Assembly: GCA_937952155.1 (NCBI GenBank)
Contig: CALFYH010000108.1
Location: forward strand, 1-31,053
Direction of reading: 5' to 3'
DNA: 31,053 nt
From: an uncultured Saprospiraceae bacterium
GTDB taxonomy: Bacteria > Bacteroidota > Bacteroidia > Chitinophagales > Saprospiraceae
Below, piece by piece: positions 16,610-23,855 of the stretch. Below the pieces are notes generated by a model. The model ran no database searches and was not told the DNA's origin. It saw only the letters and a list, made by a program, of their open reading frames with translations. The position numbers and the translations under genes were made by a program. Each line of letters starts with the position of its first letter. Position 1 is the first letter of the stretch.

Positions 16610-18967
16610 ATGTATATGCGTTTGATTTTACTTGTGGTTACCGTGTTTCTGGGTCTTTCCCAATCTTATAGCCAAAACTTGCCTGCACAGTGGAGAAAAA
16701 GTGATGATGGAAAATATTTGATAGCTGGAGACCAGGTTTCCGATGGCTTGTATGATGAATCCACAGTCGAAGAGATGCGAATTTATTTTACACAATCCAA
16801 CTATTGGACACTATTGACTCAAAATTATAATGCGAAAATAGATATTCCATGTAAGATCAAGTACAAAGACATCACACTAGACAGTGTTGGAATACGCTTC
16901 AAGGGTCAGACATCCTATTTCATGAATACGACACAAAAGAAGTCGTTTTCTATCTCTACCGACGCCTACAAGGATCAGGCGCTTTTGGGCTATAATAGTT
17001 TGAATCTCAATAATGCTTTTCAAGATGCTTCTTTCATGCGTGAAGTCTTGTATTACCATCAAATTAGAAAACACAGTCCGTCTGCAAAAGCTAATTTTGT
17101 TCGTGTCTATCTTAATGACCAAGATTGGGGCATTTACCTGAATGTGCAGCAACAAAACAAGGACTTTTTGGAAGAATGGTTTGAATCCAATAATGGAATT
17201 AATATACGTGCAGATGTACCAGATGGAAGTTCTACTGGCGGCGGCCCTGGTGGTGGCCCAGGTGGCGGCGGACAATGGGGCGATGGTACTGCCGGCATCA
17301 ACTACCTCGGAGCAGATACAGCGTTATATCAAAAATACTATACGCTCAAGAGTTCTGATGCAAGCGACCAACCGTGGCAAGAGCTAGTCAAAGCTTGTAA
17401 TGTGCTCAATAACAGTGGCGTTTACTTAGAAACTGAAGCACCCAAAGTCTTTGATATAGATAAGATCTTGTGGCATTTGGCTTGCGAAATCGCTTTCGGA
17501 GATGATGATAGTTATGTGTATAAAGGTAAAATGGATTATTACATCCACCAAGATGCAGAAACAAAACGATGGGCGACCTACGACTATGATGCCAATAGCA
17601 CATTGCTGACCGCACATGTCACTTGGTCACCTTTTTACAATGAAGCAAAAGTCAATTATCCATTGCTCAATAAATTGCTCGCTGTCCCTGCATTCAGACA
17701 AAGATATCTCGCCCACATGCGGACGATTATCAATGATTTATTTAACGAAACAGAAGTCAATGCGCTAATTGATAAATATGATGGATTGATAAGAACAGGT
17801 GTACAGGCCGATACCAAAAAAGGTACATCCAATACCGCTTATGTTTCTGAGCTTACAGTATTGAAAAACTATATCAAAAATAGGAAAGCTAATCTTTTGG
17901 CCAATGCAGAGGTAAAAGTTGTCGGACCTACGATAGGTGAAACCCAATACAAAGTAAATAATATTGCTTCAAATCGTGTTGTAGCTGGAGATGAAGTTAA
18001 GGTTGTCAGCAAGGTAAGTTTTGCGGACGGATTACAAACGGTCAATCTGCATTATTGTGGTGGATTTTCGGGTGTATTTACCGCAAAGTCGATGGCTGAT
18101 GATGGTCAAAATGGCGATGATGTGGCCAATGATGGTAATTATACGGCGAATCTTCCGAACTTTGAAGCAGGTACATTAGTCCGATTTTACATCGAGGCTA
18201 TTGGCAATAACACACCTAAAACAAGGAGTTATTTTCCAAGTGGCGCCGAACATCAATTGATGATATATACGGTAGAAGCTCAAGTTGCATCTGACAAGAC
18301 CGTTGTCATCAATGAATTTATGGCATCCAATACAGGTATCATTACCGATGAAAATGGTGAAACTGAAGACTGGATAGAGCTTTACAACACAACGTCAAAT
18401 GACGTAGATTTATCGGGTTATTTTTTGACGGACTCTAAGGATAATTTGACCAAATTTGAGTTTCTTGCAGGAACGACTATCAAAGCAAATGGCTATCTCG
18501 TTATATGGGCTGACGAAGATGGGACTCAAGGTTCATTGCACGCCAATTTTAAATTATCTGGAAGTGGTGAGTCAATCTATCTTTTAGACAAAAATCAAGT
18601 GGTAATAGATAGTTTGACCTTTGGACAGCAAACGGCCAATAAATCGGCTGCAAGAATACCCAATGGCACAGGACCTTTTGTGATTGGTGACCATACTTTT
18701 GGCAAAAACAATCAAGGAATCTCATCTGCTGAAGAGATTTTGACAAATACATTGACCATTTATCCAAATCCGTCGTCTGGCCAGTTATTTATTCATAATA
18801 GTAATGATGCAAAAGCTAATATTCAGGTTTATACGGTAAATGGTACGAAGGTGAGAGAAACATCGGCGGAATCTGGCGAAACCATTCAAATCCAGAATCT
18901 TGTTTCGGGATTTTACTTCATCAGGGCAGGCGGCAAGACATATAAGCTAGTCGTCACCAACGAATAA
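16610..18967 (+). CDS. CotH-family secreted kinase-like protein with lamin-tail and T9SS sorting domains
   Basis: 785 residues. Residues 1-21 are a signal peptide (cleavage near SYSQ; the ATG at 16616 is an alternative start). Residues about 40-430 match the CotH kinase-like domain: VGIRFKGQTSY, KKSFSIS, LNNAFQDASFMREVLYY (in part), GIYLNVQQ, and the acidic motif WATYDYDAN that would bind metal. A flexible Gly-rich insert (about 208-222) interrupts it. A chitobiase/Ig-like module follows (about 445-545), then a lamin-tail domain (about 563-675, VVINEFMASN and DWIELYNTTS), then a T9SS sorting domain (about 712-785, TIYPNPSSGQLF). Known: bacterial spore CotH phosphorylates coat proteins. Whether this homologue is active is not known. 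It is probably surface-bound. Confidence 0.9.
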   Translation: MYMRLILLVVTVFLGLSQSYSQNLPAQWRKSDDGKYLIAGDQVSDGLYDESTVEEMRIYFTQSNYWTLLTQNYNAKIDIPCKIKYKDITLDSVGIRFKGQTSYFMNTTQKKSFSISTDAYKDQALLGYNSLNLNNAFQDASFMREVLYYHQIRKHSPSAKANFVRVYLNDQDWGIYLNVQQQNKDFLEEWFESNNGINIRADVPDGSSTGGGPGGGPGGGGQWGDGTAGINYLGADTALYQKYYTLKSSDASDQPWQELVKACNVLNNSGVYLETEAPKVFDIDKILWHLACEIAFGDDDSYVYKGKMDYYIHQDAETKRWATYDYDANSTLLTAHVTWSPFYNEAKVNYPLLNKLLAVPAFRQRYLAHMRTIINDLFNETEVNALIDKYDGLIRTGVQADTKKGTSNTAYVSELTVLKNYIKNRKANLLANAEVKVVGPTIGETQYKVNNIASNRVVAGDEVKVVSKVSFADGLQTVNLHYCGGFSGVFTAKSMADDGQNGDDVANDGNYTANLPNFEAGTLVRFYIEAIGNNTPKTRSYFPSGAEHQLMIYTVEAQVASDKTVVINEFMASNTGIITDENGETEDWIELYNTTSNDVDLSGYFLTDSKDNLTKFEFLAGTTIKANGYLVIWADEDGTQGSLHANFKLSGSGESIYLLDKNQVVIDSLTFGQQTANKSAARIPNGTGPFVIGDHTFGKNNQGISSAEEILTNTLTIYPNPSSGQLFIHNSNDAKANIQVYTVNGTKVRETSAESGETIQIQNLVSGFYFIRAGGKTYKLVVTNE

Positions 18968-19004
18968 ATGTAAATGGGCTGCTTGATTATGTGAAAACAG
19001 CATC

Positions 19005-19877
19005 GTGGACAGGAAAGAAGTCATCATCGTAGATGTACCATCAGATGTATATCAACAAATTGCCGCAAAGGCAGTAAGATATGCATTGATTTCTGTTGGT
19101 TTCACCTACAATAGGATGGAGAAGGAAGTCATCATGACTCGAATCGAAAATATAGCCAAGGGCAAGATAGCCGAAGGCTTATTTTCATATTATTGTGAAA
19201 GCGTGGACATCGGTCCAGATTTTGATGCTTGTACCACACCATTTTGGATGCCCGATCAGCGTGATTTCCTTTGGTATGATGGCGAATGGGATATCAAAAA
19301 CAACTTCATCACATGTAGCGAAGCAGATTTTGATACATTGGACTTCACCTCATTGCCCGCATTGATACCCAATAAATTTGATGGTGACCAATGGAGCAAA
19401 AGAAACGACCATTACCACAAAAAGAGTCGTTACACAGCATATTTGTTTACGTTTATGAGATTGAAACCAGATGATAAAAAATTTGTAAAAATATTTTTGA
19501 CCGAAGACCAACTCAAGTTTATTGCAGAAACGGGCACCAGACTTGGGCCTGCCTATCACGGACGAATGCCTTTTGAAGAAAGTTGGTTTTTCGAACAGTT
19601 GAACGAACGTGGTGGTGCATACCGATATTCGTTGTCTTATTATCCAGAATTTATCATCACAGCAAGTGCCAATGCCAGATACTGGTCACTTTTTGAAAAT
19701 ACTTCAGTACACGACGAAAGTGTTTATCAAAATTTTGGGTCATCACCTTGGTATCATAAGTCTGATGCAATCCTTCGATTTTTGAATGGTATCTTGGTCA
19801 CCCGCATCCGCAACAAAACATGTCCTGTAGCCTTTTTGCCTGCATTTTCAGTGATTGTGGAGAAGTATAAAGAGTAG
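19005..19877 (+). CDS. Probable PD-(D/E)XK nuclease-fold protein, orphan
   Basis: 290 residues from a GTG at 19005; an in-frame stop lies at 18984 and the first ATG would be residue 38. I do not recognise a named family. The N-terminal third shows a PD-(D/E)XK-like signature: helix GKIAEGLF with Glu57, then DQRDFLWY with Asp87, then EWDIKNN with Asp96-x-Lys98, the classic spacing of E, D and DxK metal ligands. The C-terminal two thirds are rich in aromatic residues and lack signal peptide or membrane helices, suggesting a cytoplasmic protein. It lies 37 bp after cotH on the same strand with no promoter box between. No methylase or helicase is adjacent, so it is not an obvious restriction system. 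Nuclease activity is inference. Confidence 0.55.
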   Translation: MDRKEVIIVDVPSDVYQQIAAKAVRYALISVGFTYNRMEKEVIMTRIENIAKGKIAEGLFSYYCESVDIGPDFDACTTPFWMPDQRDFLWYDGEWDIKNNFITCSEADFDTLDFTSLPALIPNKFDGDQWSKRNDHYHKKSRYTAYLFTFMRLKPDDKKFVKIFLTEDQLKFIAETGTRLGPAYHGRMPFEESWFFEQLNERGGAYRYSLSYYPEFIITASANARYWSLFENTSVHDESVYQNFGSSPWYHKSDAILRFLNGILVTRIRNKTCPVAFLPAFSVIVEKYKE

Positions 19878-19939
19878 GAATGAACCAAGCTTTAGCATGA
19901 ATTTTATAACGTCTTTAGCGTTACTGCGACCATCGTAAG

Positions 19940-20209
19940 TTAAGGAAAATATTTGTAAATATCCTTTCGATGGGCAATTATTATAAACCTTACAACATTT
20001 CCATCTAATGCTTCAACCCCAATTCTATAATCCCCCATTCTGATCCGATAGTAATTATTAAAGCCAGAGAGTTTTTTCACATTGGGCATTTTATCAATAG
20101 ATGTTAAAGATTCAAATGTCAGTATTATTTTTTCAATCTTTTCAAAGACAGACTTGGATTTTATTTTTTCTAGAGACTTTTCAAAAGATTTATCAAACTC
20201 AATAATCAT
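19940..20209 (-). CDS. RelE/ParE-type toxin
   Basis: 89 residues. Fits the RelE/ParE toxin superfamily: an N-terminal helix-rich start (FDKSFEKSLEKIK), the NVKKLSGFNNYYRIRMGDYRIG core (in part KKLSGFNNYYRIRMGDYRI) with conserved basic residues, and the final strand FIIIAHRKDIYKYF. RelE-like members cut ribosome-bound mRNA, ParE-like members poison gyrase; the branch cannot be fixed from sequence alone. Its ATG overlaps the antitoxin stop by 4 bp (ATGA), typical of translationally coupled pairs. Confidence 0.9.
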   Translation of the reverse strand: MIIEFDKSFEKSLEKIKSKSVFEKIEKIILTFESLTSIDKMPNVKKLSGFNNYYRIRMGDYRIGVEALDGNVVRFIIIAHRKDIYKYFP

Positions 20210-20403
20210 TGTAGTTTTAATTTCTTCATGATCATTTCATTGTCCACTGTCTCATTTGTTTTCACTTCATCCATCAACCTACCTAATGCAATATCTTCAT
20301 ATTGATCATCTTTAAGGTCAATTACACTTCCCCCAAGTTTTTTGGCAAGATCAGAAAGTATCTTATTGCTTTTTTTATCTGCACGGATTACAATTGCTGA
20401 CAT
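20206..20403 (-). CDS. Antitoxin of the RelE/ParE-type pair
   Basis: 65 residues from the ATG at 20403 (MSAIVIRADKKSN). A -7 box just upstream excludes the longer reading from 20454. The sequence has a short basic strand, a KILSDLAKKLGGSV segment and a flexible acidic C-terminal part (DLKDDQYEDIALGRLMDEV) likely to wrap the toxin. It precedes the toxin with the usual 4-bp overlap. The antitoxin fold class is not identifiable; such proteins usually also repress their own operon. Confidence 0.82.
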   Translation of the reverse strand: MSAIVIRADKKSNKILSDLAKKLGGSVIDLKDDQYEDIALGRLMDEVKTNETVDNEMIMKKLKLQ

Positions 20404-20417
20404 ATTTATTTTTATTA

Positions 20418-20425
20418 CAAAATTA
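20418..20425 (-). promoter_or_regulatory. -7 box of the toxin-antitoxin operon
   Basis: TAATTTTG (leftward, 20425-20418) matches TAnnTTTG and lies 14 bp before the antitoxin ATG at 20403, giving a very short leader. Confidence 0.5.
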
Positions 20426-20577
20426 AGTAATAATTTATAAATCTGCATATCCAAGGTAGTAATAATGTAAAATACAAATTTATAAGCCTATTGTTTTGAT
20501 TTACTTCGCTTACTATGAGAATTCAATAACTCTAAATATTAAGCAATGATATTGTATTAATGAATTTTACGCCATTC

Positions 20578-20874
20578 TTAATACACTTCCACTTCGGTGA
20601 TCAGGTTGGTACCAAGTGCAGCATTCAGATTTTCAATTATTTTGGATTTGGACATAGATAGTTCTTTTTTCAATGGTGCCGATGTCAAGTAGATTTTGAG
20701 CAATCCATCTTTGAAATATAACTTGCTGGTGTAGCCTGAGATGATTGGGCCCATTTCTTGTTTCCAGATTTCGTCGATATGCGAGGTATAATATCCTTTC
20801 GCTACCTTGGCGTTGGCAGCGAGATATTCGTTGAGGACTTCTTTGATGTTTTTGTCATTGTGGCGCATGGTCAT
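20578..20874 (-). CDS. DUF721/DciA-like protein
   Basis: 98 residues from the ATG at 20874 (the ATG at 20868 is an alternative). DUF721 features: a start region NDKNIKEVLNEYLAANA, a conserved IDEIWKQEMGPIISGYTSKLYF segment (in part IWKQEMGPIISGYTS), a hydrophobic strand pair LLKIYLTSAPLKKELSM (in part), then SKIIENLNAALG. The family includes DciA, the ancestral bacterial loader of the DnaB helicase. It overlaps the end of recF by 20 bp in another frame, so the two are translationally coupled. recF-DUF721 adjacency is common and supports a role in replication or repair. Confidence 0.85.
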   Translation of the reverse strand: MTMRHNDKNIKEVLNEYLAANAKVAKGYYTSHIDEIWKQEMGPIISGYTSKLYFKDGLLKIYLTSAPLKKELSMSKSKIIENLNAALGTNLITEVEVY

Positions 20875-21991
20875 GGGTATTTTCTGAAGAAAAAAGTTGT
20901 ACACTTCCATTATCAACATGGAAATTGTAGTAATCAGTTCCAATCTCTTGCAAGATTTTGATAATTCTATCAGGCTGTGTATCTGTGATGAATAACTGAC
21001 CGTAGTCTTTTTGAATCAGCATGGCCAATAATTGGTGCACTCTGTACGGATCTAACTTATCAAAAATATCATCAAGTAATAAAATTGGCGGCATACCAGT
21101 GTGCATCTGCAATAGATGATATTGCGTCAGTTTCAATGCAAGTACAAACGACTTAAGTTGACCCTGTGAAGCATAATTTCGGAGTGGCTCATCATTCATC
21201 GTAAAGATCAGATCGTCCTTGTGGATGCCTTGTGTTGTCCTAGTCAGGATCAAGTCTTTGTCTTTGTTTTTGGTAAAAAGATTTTGGAGTGAATCCGTTG
21301 CCAATTGGCTTTCGTATCTGATGTTGCATTTCTCCCGATCATTGGATATCTCACGATAAATGTCTGTAAATACGGGCATCATTTGTTCGGTGTATAGTTT
21401 TCGTCTTTCGTGGATACGTTGCCCAGGCGCATACATAGCAGACGATATGGATTCAAGTAGCAAGTCATCGACCCTTTTTTGGTCCGAAAATGATTTCAAT
21501 ACCATGTTTCTACGCTTGAGCAAGGCATTGTACAGCAATAGATCTTCTAGGTAATCCTTCTCGGTTTGTACGATGGTATTATTAAGGAAGTTGCGTCTTT
21601 CTTCGCTGCCATCGAGCATCATTTGAACATCATCTGGTGCTATAATGACACATGGGAATCTACCTACGTGGTCACTAATTCTTTCTACCTTTTTGCCAGC
21701 AATTTCTATCTCTTTGCGGCTACCTGCTTTTGATTTTATGACTACCTTTTCTGTGCGCTCCTTTAGGTCAATAGATGCTTCTATTCTGAAGAAGTCAGTT
21801 TCTTGTTTGATTATGTTTTTGTCCGATGATGTAAAATAGCTTTTACCCAAACATAGATAATAAATCGCGTCGAGCACATTGGTTTTTCCCATACCATTCA
21901 TACCAGTAAGCGCATTGACTTGATGATGAAAATGCAATGAAGTAAACGCATAATTGCGAAATTGGGTCAATTTTATGCTATCTAACGTCAA
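20855..21991 (-). CDS. recF: DNA replication and repair protein RecF
   Basis: 378 residues from a TTG at 21991. An SMC-like ABC ATPase that helps load RecA at gaps. Visible motifs: start LDSIKLTQFRNY, Walker A as GMNGMGKTNVLDAI, signature region YASQGQLKSFVLALKLTQ (in part ASQGQLKSF), Walker B LLLDDIFDKLD, and the D-loop/H-switch segment FITDTQPD. An ATG at 22036 is in frame, but a perfect -7 box (22027-22020) lies inside that extension, and the TTG gives the standard RecF N-terminus. The gene overlaps the DUF721 gene downstream. Confidence 0.95.
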   Translation of the reverse strand: MTLDSIKLTQFRNYAFTSLHFHHQVNALTGMNGMGKTNVLDAIYYLCLGKSYFTSSDKNIIKQETDFFRIEASIDLKERTEKVVIKSKAGSRKEIEIAGKKVERISDHVGRFPCVIIAPDDVQMMLDGSEERRNFLNNTIVQTEKDYLEDLLLYNALLKRRNMVLKSFSDQKRVDDLLLESISSAMYAPGQRIHERRKLYTEQMMPVFTDIYREISNDREKCNIRYESQLATDSLQNLFTKNKDKDLILTRTTQGIHKDDLIFTMNDEPLRNYASQGQLKSFVLALKLTQYHLLQMHTGMPPILLLDDIFDKLDPYRVHQLLAMLIQKDYGQLFITDTQPDRIIKILQEIGTDYYNFHVDNGSVQLFSSENTHDHAPQ

Positions 21992-22019
21992 ATTGTGGTA
22001 AATTGAAATGGTGGTGCTG

Positions 22020-22027
22020 CAAAGATA
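22020..22027 (-). promoter_or_regulatory. -7 box of recF
   Basis: TATCTTTG (leftward) matches TAnnTTTG and lies 28 bp before the TTG at 21991. It falls inside the codons of the longer ATG reading, so it decides the start. Confidence 0.55.
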
Positions 22028-22075
22028 ACAAAACATTAAATATATCTTAAAATGAGTTGCTAAGTCAATCTACCA

Positions 22076-22105
22076 TTGTATTGATTATAAAATTGCCTAC
22101 TTTTG
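22076..22105 (+). promoter_or_regulatory. Promoter of the LptF/LptG gene
   Basis: TTG at 22076-22078, a 19-bp spacer and TACTTTTG at 22098-22105 match the Bacteroidota consensus. The TTG start codon follows 25 bp after the box. Confidence 0.6.
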
Positions 22106-22130
22106 CAACAGAAAATATCAGAATACAGAG

Positions 22131-23855
22131 TTGAAGCAAATAGATAAGCTTATTTCCACCAGTTTTATTGGTCCGGCGATTTTGTCCTATTTTATAGCGA
22201 CATTCGTACTGATCATGATGTTTTTGTGGAAATACATTGATGAAATCTTAGGCAAAGGATTATCTATATTAGAAATACAAGAGTTGATTTTTTACCATGC
22301 AGTGACCTTGATACCAATGGCTGTACCTATTACCATCTTGATCTCATCGGTTATGGTATTCGGTGATATGGCCGAGAAACATGAATTATCGAGTATGAAA
22401 TCAGCTGGCGTATCATTATTGCGTGTCATGCGGCCCAGCATGGTGATAGCTCTTGGGATTGGCTTGTTTTCTATTCTTGCAGCCAATTTTCTCAAGCCTG
22501 CTTCTGTTCTGCAATTCAACAAACGATTTATTGCCATCAAAAAACAAAAATCTGCTTTGGCTATTGAGCAAGGGATTTTTAATGATGCTTTTAATGAAAC
22601 GATCATTCGGGTAGATAAGATAGATGACAACAAAAGAGATATTCATGATGTATTGATTTACGACCATACACCCAATGACAAAAGTCTCATCCGCTTGTAT
22701 TCAGCCAAAGGCGGAAAGATGTACACGGCTATGGAAGGCAAGTATTTTGTCATGGAATTGGATACAGGCATCAGTTATCAGGAAGGCGAGGAAAAACAAA
22801 AATTAGGCTCCAATAAATCAGAGCGACCTTTTACGAGAATGTATTTTGACAAATGGTCAAAAACTTTCGATATGAGCGTATTTGAAGGTGAAGATGGATT
22901 ATTGAATTTCAATAGAGATCGTGAACAAATGATGAATTCTGTTCAGCTTATCAATGCTATTGACTCATTCAGCATGCATATCAGAGAAAATAATGAAAAA
23001 ATAAACAACAAAAATGCCCTGCTATTTACCTTTAAAGATATACAAATAAAAAAAGAGACCCCAAATATTATCCAAGGTGAAAACGAAATCGTGCAAATCG
23101 GCGGATCACCCCAAAATGTCATAGTGCAAAGTGGTACGGCACAAGCAGACACGGCAATCAATTCAATCCCTTCGAAACCAGAAAACACTTCAGCAAATTT
23201 GGGCAATGAACCATCATTTGTTCAAAAGAGAATTATTGCAGAAAATGCACTTCAAAATGCAATAAAAAAATCAAAACAGGATGTGAAATTGCCAGCAAAA
23301 AGATTGATCAAGCAGGATAAGAACTTTGATTTTGTGAAAGGAAATCATTTTATAAATTCGATCGATTCTGCAGATATTCGGGATGTAATGTTCAGAGCTC
23401 AAGGCGATTTATCTGCAGCACGTGAAGAGTTATTGCAAGCACATAATGCAAATCAAGATTATGACAAGCAATATCAGAAATACCAATTGAGATTGAATCA
23501 GCAATACAGCTGGGCTATGGTATGTATCATTTTTCTTTTCATAGGTGCACCATTGGGCAGCATCATCCGCAAAGGTGGCTATGGATACCCGCTGCTTGTC
23601 GCAATAATGTTTTATATGATATTCATTATCAGTACGATATATGGTGAAAAACTGGTTAGGTCTGATGCTATGAGTGGCGTTCAGGCAGCGTGGATGCCAT
23701 GTCTTATGCTGACACCGTGGGCCATTTTATTTACCATCATGGCGATCCGTGATATCAGTTTCAATCCCAAAGGTGTTTTTGATTACATTTACAAGTTTTT
23801 CAGAAAAAAACAACCTGCAATCACCACTGAAAACCTTCCAAACCTTATAGACTAA
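22131..23855 (+). CDS. LptF/LptG family LPS-export permease
   Basis: 574 residues, TTG start (KQIDKLISTSFIG follows). One of the two inner-membrane permease subunits that with LptB extracts lipopolysaccharide and pushes it toward the outer membrane. Layout fits the YjgP/YjgQ family: three N-terminal helices (about 13-35, 57-80, 100-122), the coupling segment MAEKHELSSMKSAGVSL (glutamate-rich loop for LptB contact), a large periplasmic region (about 130-465), then three C-terminal helices (about 468-545). The periplasmic part carries a long low-complexity insert (about 290-430), larger than in the proteobacterial proteins. Which of LptF or LptG it is cannot be told. Its end overlaps the convergent TonB receptor gene by 11 bp. 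Confidence 0.92.
   Translation: MKQIDKLISTSFIGPAILSYFIATFVLIMMFLWKYIDEILGKGLSILEIQELIFYHAVTLIPMAVPITILISSVMVFGDMAEKHELSSMKSAGVSLLRVMRPSMVIALGIGLFSILAANFLKPASVLQFNKRFIAIKKQKSALAIEQGIFNDAFNETIIRVDKIDDNKRDIHDVLIYDHTPNDKSLIRLYSAKGGKMYTAMEGKYFVMELDTGISYQEGEEKQKLGSNKSERPFTRMYFDKWSKTFDMSVFEGEDGLLNFNRDREQMMNSVQLINAIDSFSMHIRENNEKINNKNALLFTFKDIQIKKETPNIIQGENEIVQIGGSPQNVIVQSGTAQADTAINSIPSKPENTSANLGNEPSFVQKRIIAENALQNAIKKSKQDVKLPAKRLIKQDKNFDFVKGNHFINSIDSADIRDVMFRAQGDLSAAREELLQAHNANQDYDKQYQKYQLRLNQQYSWAMVCIIFLFIGAPLGSIIRKGGYGYPLLVAIMFYMIFIISTIYGEKLVRSDAMSGVQAAWMPCLMLTPWAILFTIMAIRDISFNPKGVFDYIYKFFRKKQPAITTENLPNLID

Noticed and set aside
21992..22036. RecF start at the upstream ATG
   Set aside because: The perfect -7 box lies within this extension, and the extra residues do not resemble RecF N-termini.
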